A stretch of DNA of 64,000 bases from Sphagnum magellanicum (taxonomy: Eukaryota; Streptophyta; Sphagnopsida; Sphagnales; Sphagnaceae): the NCBI GenBank assembly GCA_021904315.1, contig CM038911.1:17767390-17831389 (forward strand), written 5' to 3'. Below the pieces are notes generated by a model. It saw only the letters and a program-made list of their open reading frames with translations, had not been told where the DNA came from and searched no databases. Positions 46,358 through 56,582 of the stretch are shown here, piece after piece. How positions within the stretch are numbered: position 1 is the stretch's first letter; the number at the start of each line of letters is the position of its first letter. The position numbers and the translations under genes are program-made.

Positions 46358-47385
46358 GGACTACAATAAGGCCTTGTCCACCCATTCAACCAATGTGGCC
46401 TTGTCAAGTTCAAGATAGTTGTTTTTAACCATTGTTGAATGTTTTTTTTTCTCAAAAACATTCTTGAAAGGTTTGAAGCAAGTGACATCCAATGGGTGTA
46501 GCGCATGTGACGTATGTGAAGGTAAGGTCACCATGTCCAATCCAAGTTCTATTACTTCTTTAAATGCTTGAATAATGACATGTGACCCATGCCCATTAAG
46601 GGTCAAGATATGTATGTTTTCTTGATAAACCCTCCCTAGAACATATCTATAAAAAAAAGTAAGTCATTGCTTTAAGAGGTAAGTTATCATCCAAGTTTTT
46701 TTTTGCATTGTCATGCATGTTTTTAGTCTACATAACTTTATGTAGTCTTTTTGCATCCTTGAACCTATGAAAATGTAAAAGGTAGGAAAGGCTACATTTG
46801 TTGCATTAACAACAAAATTTACAATTAGCCACTCATGTGAATTAAGTATGGTGTTGTAAACATCTCATGAGCCTCACCTAGCTAGAACTTTAACATTAGA
46901 TTGTTGCTTTGTTTGAACACATGTCTCATCTAAATTCCAAATGTGATTTGATTGATATTTGTGTTGTGTGTACATGTTTTTAAAGTTATAATGAAAGGTA
47001 TGGATGTTTGACTAGTCAACCTTCTTGCCTTAAAAACCTCTAGCCCTTCAGCATGAAATATGCTAATTTTTTGATGTTGTTTTTTAACCAGAGTCACCAG
47101 GTATCTCTTGGAACACCATTCCGAAATGGGGTTGGTTTAATCTAGGTGATTTTTGCAACCTTCATTTTTTATTGTTAAAGGTTGACAGATAATCCAACCT
47201 TTTGCATGGTTAAAACCCAAGTAACCATTGCTTCAATATACTCTTGTTCTATTCACACACCTTGGGGGCCCACTTTCCTACATCTAGTTCTACCATTCAA
47301 ATGATCTGAAAGTGAAGTCAATGGTATGTTCCAATACTTTGCATCTTTCTTTAGATATGTGTTCCCCTCTCCACAACATCCATGG
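46358..47385 (-). pseudogene. Pogo-like DDE transposase pseudogene
   Basis: A DNA-transposon transposase with an N-terminal HTH region followed by a DDE_1-type catalytic core. Near 47,250-47,380 the strand reads KDAKYWNIPLTSLSDHLNGR and RKVGPQGV, the usual helix-turn-helix entry. HIWNLDETCVQTKQQSNVKV (about 46,880-46,945) holds the first catalytic Asp. TLNGHGSHVIIQAF (about 46,570-46,610) holds the second position, where the usual Asp is Asn. THPLPSHTSHALHPLD-type sequence with ALHPLDVTCFKPFK near 46,480-46,510 holds the third Asp. The catalytic half is in nearly one frame, with a few stops that look like C-to-T changes at Arg or Gln codons; the N-terminal half has frameshifts. No terminal inverted repeats were found. 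The family is seen in bryophyte and fern genomes, by my recollection. Confidence 0.85.
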
Positions 47386-47389
47386 CATC

Positions 47390-49160
47390 TTCTAGTTGTT
47401 GGTCTATCCGGTTGGCCTACTTTGAGGTATCAATTTGTTTATTACCTTTGCCTTGGCCTTGTATTGTTGTGGTGGCAAGATGACATTGTTGTTGCATTAC
47501 GTTAGTGGTTAGTATTACTTGTTGACCTTGTTATGTTGTTGGGGTGGCATGTTGGAGATCTATGTTGATTATCTTAGAATTCATAATTGGTACCTTAAAC
47601 TTCATTGTGCCGCTTTTTTGGCACATTAAGATGTAATGGAGTATAGTTTCTTAGTGGTGCATCCTTGGTATGTTGTTGTAAGGATTCATGTCGCATTGGC
47701 AAACTCATCTTAACCCTACTCCTCATGGTCCCAATCTCCAAACACTTGGTGGCGTCCGCTTGGGTCCTACAAGAGGTACAAACCTATGTTTCTTGTATGA
47801 AGACCAAGATTCCACAAAATATGTTAAATTTGGATAATGCTCAATGGCATAACTTTCCAACTCCTTACAAAAAACAACTAGTTCATAAAATGCAACAAAG
47901 TTTTTACAATCTAATGTCACTTTAATTATGGATGTGCAGGCAATGGGAATATATCTCAAGGTGCATCATGCTAGAAAAGTAGTAAATTTGCAACCAATGG
48001 CATTGTTAGAATGAGCTGAACCTTTTAGGAGTGACAATTGCTGAACCCAATGATGATAGATGTAGTTTTAGTTGTTTTATGTGTTTTCTTGCACTAGCTT
48101 TTTGGTATGGCATTCAATTTTGCCTTTTTCTACACTACTTCATCCTCTTCAACCTATTATAGTTTGATTACAGATGTTGGAATCATTTTTTCTACCTCCT
48201 CTTTAATTCAAATGTTAAAATATTGCTTCTACCTCCTCGTCTCTCTTCATTTCTACCTCCTTGATCTTAGATGCAACCCACTCACCATTTAATCCTTTAT
48301 TGATCCCACTTTGTAATTTCTCTAAAAAACTTTCAATCTTATACAACAAACTTCTTGTTTCTTGTGACATGCTTAGTTTAAAACTATAACCTTTACTCTA
48401 AGAATATAAAACCATATGAAAGATGCTTTTGCCTTATTGCTTGCTTGTTATTGGTGGAAATTAATTATATGAATTGTGGATGGAAAGTTTTTAATGGAGT
48501 TACTTGGTTTTTGATGGTGCAATGGTTTCCAATGTTTGAGTTTTATTAACTGAATTATTTCTTGTGTGTGGTCTTTTTGTTGTTCTCTATTCACCCAAGG
48601 ATTAATTCCTAAACAATTATCAAAAAATTTGTGCGTAAAGCCTCCAATTCACAACCACTTCATTGTTTTTGAATGTTACATTGGACACCTATTACCAAAC
48701 ACAAAATTGCACATAAGTAAATAGTTATGTTTGTGATCCAAATTCTCACATTTTAAAGTTGGCATTCTTGCCCCTTACTCTTAAACAATAAATTATCCAA
48801 AGGCATTAAAATTTTGAAAATTTTCAGATTAAAATTTTTTGGCCAAACATTCAATCATGGGTGTCCATTTGAACAAAAACCAACATAAACCAAAATGAAC
48901 ATCAACCTTAAAACACATTAAATAGGTGTTCGGTCATAGGCATCCAATTGGTGATGGGTCGGTTTACCCTAAGGTTTTATTCCACAACACAAGAAGAAAA
49001 ACATTTTGTGACAAAATAAGGGAAAGGATAAATAGTGGGGAAGAAGGACATGGTCCGAGGTATTTAATTAGTACAAGATGTTAGTGATTCAACTCTAATA
49101 AAATCAGCCTTCAACTACCTACAACCAAGTTTGGTTTGGATTTTTTAAATAAAATTTTAA
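47390..49160. other. AT-rich intergenic stretch
   Basis: An 86-codon + frame (47,665-47,925) and a 78-codon - frame (47,723-47,959) overlap, and neither is recognised. The - strand one lies upstream of the transposase and could be part of its element. The rest is featureless. Confidence 0.4.
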
Positions 49161-49167
49161 AAGCAAT

Positions 49168-49247
49168 TTTGTGATGTAATTGAAGTGGCAATCATCCATA
49201 AGATGATTTAGCCACATTTGGCTACATACTAGATATGAAAGTAGGAA
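49168..49247. mobile_element. MITE fragment, TTAGCCAAATTTGGCTAA family
   Basis: Contains GAAGTGGCAATCATCCATAA, then GATTTAGCCACATTTGGCTA and CATACTAGA, in the order seen in the copies at 51.9 and 53.6 kb. The termini are not visible. Confidence 0.5.
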
Positions 49248-49249
49248 AA

Positions 49250-50455
49250 AAAAATTCATTCTACATTCTTCTTGGCTATCTACTAGGACTTATCATTAAA
49301 AATATGGAGATTTGGAATTTTTATTCTTTAAAATCTAGTGAATTTGGGCCATTTTTTCCATGAAAAATCCATTGCATAGGTTGAAATTTTAGGTTGAAAA
49401 AATAAAAACATTGCCTACCCATATGGAGAATATGAAGTGTTAAGTAGTAAAGGGTGAAGGGTTTGAAAGTGATGGGAATTGGGAGGTAGCCAACACCATT
49501 ATTGTTGTTCAACTTAAGATTTTAAAGACTTCCATGTTTTGAAGAGTTTATGAAATCTCTTGTCTAAGGAAGGTGATTAGAAAGCATTGTTGGCAAAAAG
49601 ATGCAAGACATTGTTTTCTTCTTTTGTGAAAACAACATAAGATTTCATTTGTGAGGGGAAAGAATTTATCTCTTAAATGTCACTTTCAACAACTTTTTTT
49701 TGTTTGGGTTGCCTTTGAAATTGCAAAAAGATGTGTAGATATTGCTCACAACAATAGATCAACATGGGTGGGATTAACAATGATGATGCTTGCCATGGTG
49801 CAAACTCCATGCTTGGATAAGACATTGTCAACAGCTTGTTTAGATGTGAAAAAAAGAAATACATGCAATTGTTCTCAAACCATGCAAAAATCAATTTCCT
49901 TTGCTATAGATGCAAAACATCACATAACTCATGTATGTATCTCCATGTGTTCACTATCATGGGCACATTACAAGAGGTTGATAGTAGTGTTGGTAGGTTC
50001 ATCAATTTGGAGTGTCAAATCCAGGGGATTAGTTTCAGGGTCCTGTAACTTGGATTTAAATCAACATCCATTTGTTGGTTCTGTCTTCAAGGAGAGAGAC
50101 TATGGAATGGTGGTTACTTCATTTGGTTTTGTTTGACACATTGTTCAAATTCCAACTCATCAATTCAAAGCATAAATTATTAAAATCTGAAATAATGATG
50201 ACCAATTATCAAAATTGAAGATAAAATATGAGTAAGACATTTTTATAAGTAAGTGAATTTCCCAAGATGCAGTTTAACACAATTTCCCATTCAATTGGTT
50301 GCAACACGCATTAAACATCAAACACAAGGATTAACATTTGATTATTTAACATTTGATCCTACTAATGTTTATAAACATGGTTTGACATATAAAACATTTT
50401 CTTGTGTTAAAAATAAATAAAAATAACCTTTTACAACCTTTGTAGATGAATTTTT
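49250..50455. other. AT-rich stretch upstream of the endonuclease frame
   Basis: A 161-codon + frame (49,651-50,136) has no motif I recognise and is about the longest that chance would give at this composition. It could be the worn upstream part of the element that carries the endonuclease domain, but nothing shows this. Confidence 0.35.
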
Positions 50456-50493
50456 TTCAAATTGATCCAAGTGTTGCAATGGAGATGCGTTGA

Positions 50494-51207
50494 TTGCAAA
50501 CCATTGCACAATGGGATGTACTTGTCCCCAAACCACATACATTTTGTGATTCACATGTACTAATTTATTCTCTCAATACTAAATCATTGCCTTTACATAA
50601 AAATGATGTTTTCTTATATTACAATTTCAAAACAACTCACATATTGTGTCTCAATGAAACACATTTCAATACATTAATGTCTAATAATACATCTTTGAAC
50701 ATTGATACAATAGCACATTCAATGATTAGTGTAAATGGTCGAAATGGTACAATGATTATATATGATAATTTCACAACCTTATCATCACATGAAACTTTTA
50801 TATCTTTAGGGGCTGAGTATATTGTAGCAACATTCCATGCAAATACAAGAAAGGCTATTCATATAATAGCAATATACAAACCTTCAACATTATCCTTGTC
50901 AATGTTCATAATTCACCTTCAAAAGTTTTTGGATCTAATGTCAATTTCTTGTCCCACAATAATAATTGACAATTGCAATATTAACATGTTTGATCAAAAC
51001 TTAACACAACCAAATGAACTCCAAAGTTTTATGGACCAATATTCGATAAAATTTCAATTTAAAAAAATTACAACAATTTATGGATCTCACATTGATCACC
51101 TGCTCAACAATGCATGTCAAGAGTTGTTGAAGCTTATTAGACTAACCATAAACCAATATATTTTGCATTCCAACTCTCAAATTACATCCCACAATACCAT
51201 CACATAG
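50494..51207 (+). CDS. EEP-type endonuclease domain of a LINE or Helitron2-like element
   Basis: A 237-codon frame with the layout of an endonuclease/exonuclease/phosphatase domain. LNTKSL holds the first conserved Asn (residue 28). LCLNETHF holds the metal-binding Glu (55). AIYKPS has the conserved Tyr-x-Pro (128-130). IIIDNCNINMF stands where GDFN is expected, so the catalytic Asp is replaced by Asn (160). GSHIDHLLNN (about 197-206) is the SxxDH-type block. Similarity seems to begin slightly upstream (VLVPKPHT). The last part continues in another frame (VVEAY, stop, TNHKPIYFAF), so the printed C-terminus is frameshifted. Loss of the Asp and the frameshift suggest it is inactive. Such domains occur in LINE ORF2 and at the end of Helentron proteins. 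No RT or helicase is visible next to it. Confidence 0.7.
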   Translation: MQTIAQWDVLVPKPHTFCDSHVLIYSLNTKSLPLHKNDVFLYYNFKTTHILCLNETHFNTLMSNNTSLNIDTIAHSMISVNGRNGTMIIYDNFTTLSSHETFISLGAEYIVATFHANTRKAIHIIAIYKPSTLSLSMFIIHLQKFLDLMSISCPTIIIDNCNINMFDQNLTQPNELQSFMDQYSIKFQFKKITTIYGSHIDHLLNNACQELLKLIRLTINQYILHSNSQITSHNTIT

Positions 51208-51209
51208 GT

Positions 51210-51940
51210 AAAAAATAAATTTTCTCTAAAAGATATTGACAATAGTAATTTAAAAATAATAGTGATGAAAGGATAAGGACCTACATATCTCACTTAATAT
51301 AACACTTGCAATAATGTTCTTGAAGGTTAAGGCAGAGACATTACGCGGTTAGCAACTTGTTGGGATTGGCACAATATCCAGACCATGGAACTAGCCATGG
51401 TCTAGTAGCACTAGAACCAAAACCTTTGAAAACAAATTGAACCCAAGTTCAACTTTTTCAAGTAAACCAAGTTGAACTTCTTTGGAAAGTTGCAAGTAAG
51501 CTGGACTTAAAAAATAATCAATAGGCTTTAATTAATTGTGTCCATATATATTCTCAATTTTAATTTGTGTAAATGTCCATACCTATACAATATGCAATCT
51601 TTGGGAGTGTGTAATATGTACAATGGAACTAGACTTGATTTCTCAATCTGACCATAGGTTCTTGAATTTGAAAATTGTGCCAAAATTAAAACCATAGGAT
51701 TTAATATTATGAAAAACTAGGCTCAAACTCACACCCAAAGAAACTGGCCCCCAAAAAAGGGGACCCAAAAGAAAAAAGTCATAACCAGGACTGGACCTTC
51801 TCTTTAAAAGGAAGACCCTTAATTACACACACATCGAGGAATGCTCCTTCATGAAGGATTTTTCTTTGTATCTGGGAGTACTATACACCACGCGGTCTTC
51901 CTCCTAGCCTCCTCAACATCTCAAGGCAGGGTTTCTTTTA
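51210..51940. other. Intergenic stretch
   Basis: Nothing recognisable. Composition becomes less AT-rich to the right. Confidence 0.4.
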
Positions 51941-51943
51941 AGG

Positions 51944-52020
51944 GTTTTGTGGTGTAGCCAAAGTGGTAATCATCCAGAAAATAATTTAGCCAAATTTGGC
52001 TAATTACTAGAAGTAAGGTG
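51944..52020. mobile_element. MITE fragment, TTAGCCAAATTTGGCTAA family
   Basis: Contains GTAGCCAAAGTGGTAATCAT, then TTTAGCCAAATTTGGCTAAT and TACTAGAA. This is one side of the element seen whole at 53,571-53,883. Confidence 0.55.
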
Positions 52021-53570
52021 GTATTTTCTTGATGGGGCTTCAAGGGTGTGAGGTGAGGAGGATATGGGAGTTCCTTTCAATTGGAGATGGTGGGAATGGC
52101 AGGAGGGAGGGAGGGAGAACAGGCTCCCTGAATACGGAAAATAAGCTGGGATCTTGATCTGCAAAAGAGAATTTCCTTTGCATCTCTTAGTGTAGGGTAA
52201 AATAAATAAATAAATAAATAAATAAATGAAGGAAAAACACTGGGCAAAGGGAACAAGAGAAGAAAAAAGAAAGGATTGAAGTCCAAACAAAAGACCACAA
52301 CCAAAAGCGCAAAAATGCACAATGAGAGTTCCACCTCCAAATACACTTAGGAAATTTCTCCAAGGGGTTTTCTGTTTGTTGGGGGTGTGAAAGGGAGGGT
52401 AAGAAAAACCAAGAGGCTTAGTAATGAGGCTCTCTCATGTATGGTTAACCCCTCAAGTTCCCCATCCACGGGTCAAGTCTTATTTGCAACAGCACCCAAC
52501 GTGCAGTTAACCCCCTGGTCAGAGTCCAGTATCTGAGGCAAGTGGCTGGGACGGACTTGGTGTGCTTGGGAATATAAAAATATAAACCTTTGCAAACACG
52601 AGAAACATATGTAAGTTGTTTTTGAAGCTCCTCTTGCCCTATCGAAGGTTTTGAAGGTTGGACATCAGCAAAAGTTTTATTTATTTTGGACAAGTGCCGG
52701 CTCCACATTTGTGTTGTTAAGAATAATATGATCTGGCAAAGTGGGTGGTTAAAGGAACACGGTTAGTTAACCGTGTGATGTGGTGAATGAAGTTGGAATA
52801 CAAAAGAGTAAAGCCCTCCAAGTTGCCGGGTATTTGTATATAGAAGCCAATAGGAAGACGAGCACTCTTACAGGCAAAAAAGGTTCTTTTTATTTTTTCA
52901 AACGAGTAAACCATGTCCCCAATTTTTAAAAAACAAAGGGGGGGCAAAAAAAGAGAAAACATCCTTTTGAGGAAAAAAAAGAAGAAAAGAGAGGGGGGGG
53001 TCGAGAGGTTGGGGTCATTAACCGACTATGCTTGCCATGTTACAAGTTACAACAAGAGAAAAGAGTTGTTGTCTTCATCCAGGGTTGTGGGATTGGGTTG
53101 CAAGGCTGAATTATGGCGGTCAGAAGAGTGAGTGTCAAGGTCCAAGGCGGTGGTGTTATTGTTCGGGTGCAACTGGGCTAGATGTACACGGCCGGTGGGG
53201 GGGAGTATGTAAACGAAAGCTGAGCTATATAGATTGGGCATGTGTAAAGTGTGCAAAAGTTTGAAGCAAATGTACATGAAGGATTGCTGGATGCCATCAT
53301 ATGTTGCTTGCCGGATTTTGCCCCCAAGATTTTTTTTATAATGCTTTTTGGGTTTCTGCCATAGCTTTGCGGACACTGAAGAACCTAGGTAGATTATTTT
53401 GCTTTGGTGGGGACAAGAAGAAAGAAGAAACGCACCTACTTCTTGGCACGTTTAGATGATCGGGTACATTGCACTCGGTAGCTATATATTGGCCATGTGT
53501 AAAGTGTGCTGAGTTGACAAAATATCCCTCGTTCCTGAATGCACAATAACATCATAAGGTTGTTGGGTTC
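52021..53570. other. Mixed-composition stretch with simple repeats
   Basis: Contains (GGGA)n near 52,100, (AAAT)n near 52,199-52,228, purine-rich sequence near 52,930-53,005, and the word CATGTGTAAAGTGTGC twice (about 53,238 and 53,493). Frames of 70-110 codons on the - strand have no recognisable motif. It may be worn element sequence. Confidence 0.35.
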
Positions 53571-53883
53571 GGGTGTTTTTTTTAAGGAATTTTTGTGTTT
53601 TTAGCCAAGTGGCAATAATCGTCCATAGGGACTTGGAAGATATAGAAAAACTGAGGATCATTGTGAGCAGGATTTAGCCAAATCTGGAAATAAACCATAT
53701 AGGAAGTTTTAAAATATTAATCATCTTTCTATATTTTTGGCTACACACTAGAAACCAAATATAGCCAGATTTTATAGCCATATTTGGCTAAAAATTCCTA
53801 TGGAATTTCGCCACATTTACTGCATCTTTTTATGAATGATTGCCACTTTGGCTTCCTCACAAAATTCCTAAAAAAAAACACCC
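53571..53883. mobile_element. MITE, best copy of the TTAGCCAAATTTGGCTAA family
   Basis: 313 bp with long imperfect inverted ends. The left end is GGGTGTTTTTTTTAAGGAAT followed by TTTTTGTG and AGCCAAGTGGCAAT; the inverted right end is GGGTGTTTTTTTTTAGGAAT followed by TTTTGTG and GCCAAAGTGGCAATCAT. The interior has GGCTACACACTAGAAACC and CCATATTTGGCTA words. No open frame and no convincing target duplication were found. Confidence 0.75.
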
Positions 53884-53889
53884 ACTCAA

Positions 53890-54770
53890 AGGCCTTTTCC
53901 CTATTTGTTTATAGCACCAAGAACAAAGGAAATAAAGCACTTTCACCCCAGTACCCAGTGATTTTTTTTCTTCAACAAATTTTTAAAAAAATTGCCGTCT
54001 TCCTTCCCATGTAGAACAAAGGGGTTAGTAGGCCCAGACAACTATTTTCCAGAAAATTGGTAAAAAAAAATCATGTAACCCCCCCTCTTGTGCTTGAATT
54101 ATGGACTATGGAGTCAGTCTTAAAAGTTAGGGTTTGGTACCAAAAGCCCAGTCTGGACATCTGGAGTCTGGACCCCTATTCCTATCCGTTTTAAACTGAC
54201 CGTTAATTACCGTTTCCAAACATGTGATGGTACCTTTTTTTTTGTGCTGCCCCCACCAACTGACCTAGCTTGGCTGTGTAACTTTTAGTACCTACCAGCA
54301 TTACCTGCCACCAACTCCCATCTTTGCATTTTCACCTGCCCATCTTTTTCCAAGCACAGAAGAAAAATAAAAGGGGAAGGTACTGTCCTACACAGGGACC
54401 ACAGTAGGACTCCTAGGTAGGTACATATGACATTGACCTCATCTTTTCTTTGTATTTTGTAGGGTACTTCGCTATGCAGAACTTTAAAGCAGGAGGGCAG
54501 GCGTGAACGGTATATCGTAGGACTCGGGTACAGACCGCATCCTTGCAAAATGTAACGTCCTGCTCAAAAACAACAGAAATTCCCACTGGAAAATGGATGA
54601 GAAATCTGCCCGAAGACAGAAAATCTCTCATAATTTTTTTTCAGAGGGAAAATTGGTTCTGTAAAGCTCGTTAGTTTAACACTATGAATTCCCAGTCAGG
54701 TCTTTTACACAGATGGAAAGCCCTAGCTAGGACGAGGTCATTCCAAAACTCAAAGGGGGCCTAAGACAAC
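53890..54770. other. Upstream flank of the MYB region
   Basis: Composition is more balanced than the intergenic average. Overlapping - strand frames (54,285-54,631) are unrecognised. It might hold distal regulatory sequence, but I see no defined element. Confidence 0.3.
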
Positions 54771-55298
54771 GTGGTAACCAGGTCCGGCACCGCATTTGGG
54801 GAATTTCCCCCATCTGTGGTGTTTACATATTGTAAAAGCACACAAGATGAACTATATAATTCGACATATAATCATTTTGAAAAATTAGAATATTTCCTTA
54901 ATATTCTTTCTTTCTTTTCTTTTAATTTAACGTCAATACCCGGACCAGAGAGATCCATTCAATATTCAAAGATATTTTTTCATTTTCCTCTTCACAAAAA
55001 TTTGATCTTTGAAAAAATTAAAAAATTTAGCATTTCTAGACCCACAACAATTTGTAAGTGGCTTCACGTTTGTTCAAGGAAATATTATCAAATATTTTTA
55101 GAAAGATGCATTATGAATATGTTTGTAGGATACATACACATATTCTTTTATGAATTTGTGTATGTATCCGCCATCTTTAATAATAGATATATGTCACTAA
55201 AACAACATGAATTGTGTCACCACAAGTCATTTACCAGAAATGTTATTTTTAAAATAAAAAATTACCACAACTTTAATAGTGAAAAAACTAAGGTGTAG
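54771..55298 (+). CDS. Hypothetical protein, 175 aa, unrecognised
   Basis: A 175-codon frame starting MVTRSGTAFGEF, rich in Phe, Tyr, Ile and Lys as AT-rich sequence dictates. Hydrophobic stretches (LNILSFFSFNL, FVGYIHIFFYEFVYVSAIF) could be membrane segments but may only reflect base composition. I find no known domain or poly-A signal. The opening words resemble some retroelement gag starts, too short to trust. A frame of this length is rare but not impossible by chance in this window. Confidence 0.2.
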   Translation: MVTRSGTAFGEFPPSVVFTYCKSTQDELYNSTYNHFEKLEYFLNILSFFSFNLTSIPGPERSIQYSKIFFHFPLHKNLIFEKIKKFSISRPTTICKWLHVCSRKYYQIFLERCIMNMFVGYIHIFFYEFVYVSAIFNNRYMSLKQHELCHHKSFTRNVIFKIKNYHNFNSEKTKV

Positions 55299-55499
55299 GT
55301 CTAATGCAAGTAGGTCTAGGTCTAGGGCTGTAAGTAGGTACTAAGTATGGATCCATACTAAGTATGATCTTGATTTGGAAGAAGGTACCAAGGATTTACC
55401 TACAACATGGATACAATGCTTTGGGCTTCGTGATTCAATCATTCATTAGATTGTTAACTAAAACATTATGTATCATGTAGAAAGGCTCCCCATTGAGCG

Positions 55500-55650
55500 A
55501 GTTTTTTTTTTCCCCCTGAAATATTGCCAGATTTTCTCTATTGGGTTTTCTCTATCATGCAGCCAAAAATGTCAAGGAATCTTAAGTTTTTGAAAAATAA
55601 TAATTTCACATCCTGTTTATAGCCAAATTTGGCTAAACTTCATTATGGGA
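55500..55650. mobile_element. MITE fragment, TTAGCCAAATTTGGCTAA family
   Basis: Contains CTGTTTATAGCCAAATTTGG followed by CTAAACTTCATTATGGG, as near the right side of the 38.4 kb copy, preceded by GCAGCCAAAAATGTCAAGGA. The ends are unclear. Confidence 0.45.
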
Positions 55651-55859
55651 AAAAAAAAACCCCGGTTCATTGACCCGGGCCTATTCCATGTGTAGGGTAA
55701 CTCTCTTATATTTAGGGACCAAGAGGTAATAAGTAGGGAGGTAAATAAGAGTAAACTTGGTAGGGTAGCAAATAGGTAGTCGGTAGAGAGAGCCGCATTT
55801 AAGTAGGTACCAAAGAAAAACCCAACTGTAAGTGTGAACAAGGCTCTTGACGGGAAGAC

Positions 55860-56580
55860 CGCCAAGTCTGTGCTTTGTTTGCTACATCTATTTTGCAGCT
55901 GCTCAGCCGCCATCGCCAGCCACTAGTGTTCCCATCTGCGCTTCTTCTCTTCTCGTTCTCTCTCCTTGCGCTGCTGCTCCTTTGCTGCATGCGCTTTGGG
56001 TTTCTTCCTTCTTTTTTTTTCCTGGTTTTTTTTTTGGTTGCACGTGTTTCTCCTCTCCTCCTTTTAAGGGTGCAATCTTTTGTTTGCTTCACTTGTGTTT
56101 TTTCTCTTTTTTTTTCTCCTCTTTTAAGCTCTCGGTTTGCTGCTGTCGCTGGTTGTTGTTGTTGTTGGGTTGTGGTGTGATTTGCTTCTAATCTTTTGTG
56201 GTAAGTTTGTGTACCATTCTCTTGCCCTCCCCCTATTTTTTTTCTCGGGGGCAAGGGAAGGGGGATTCTTCATCGGGGTTCGGATTGGTGGTTTTTTTTT
56301 TTTTCCCCTCTTCGGTTTTTTCTTCTCCATTTCTCTGTCCGGGATCTTCTTCTTCTTCTTGCCTTTTGGTTTGAGTCTGTTTTAGGGTTTGCAAAGTTCT
56401 CCTCCCCCTTTCCCTTTTCTTCTTCTTCTTTTTCTAAAGCAAACTCTTTGCATTTTCTGAATTCCAATCTGGCCTGGAAATTCTCTGAGGTAGAGCTTTA
56501 GCTCTCCCCTGTAGCAGAAGCTCTCGCTCGGAAGAGAACGCAATTTATGAAGCAGACGAGGATTGGCATCAGGAGGGGGT
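55860..56580 (+). promoter_or_regulatory. Pyrimidine-rich 5' leader/promoter region of the MYB gene
   Basis: The sequence becomes strongly CT-rich on the coding strand, typical of a long plant 5' UTR. GTAAGT at 56,201-56,206 is a good splice donor, and TCTGTTTTAG ending at 56,385 or TTTTTCTAAAG ending at 56,439 could be acceptors, so a leader intron of about 185-240 bp is possible. No transcription start or TATA box can be fixed. Long basic frames on the opposite strand here are by-products of the CT bias. Confidence 0.5.
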
Positions 56581-56582
56581 AA
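56547..56582 (+). CDS. Upstream ORF of 11 codons overlapping the MYB start
   Basis: ATG at 56,547 opens [11 protein letters not shown] and stops at TAA 56,580-56,582. The last A of this stop is the A of the MYB start codon, giving TAATG. The uORF start context is weak (T at -3, A at +4) while the MYB start has G at -3 and G at +4. Leaky scanning, or termination and re-initiation, would both reach the MYB start. The peptide itself has no known relatives that I can name. Confidence 0.6.
   Translation: MKQTRIGIRRG

Noticed and set aside
47665-47959. Opposing 86- and 78-codon frames
   Set aside because: They cover the same bases on both strands and neither matches a known protein; too weak to call.
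52000-53376. - strand frames of 80-110 codons
   Set aside because: No motif, partly simple-sequence derived, mutually overlapping.
55799-56467. Long basic frames on the - strand (151, 68 and 65 codons, Lys/Arg-rich)
   Set aside because: They are the complement of the CT-rich MYB leader, low-complexity and without domains.
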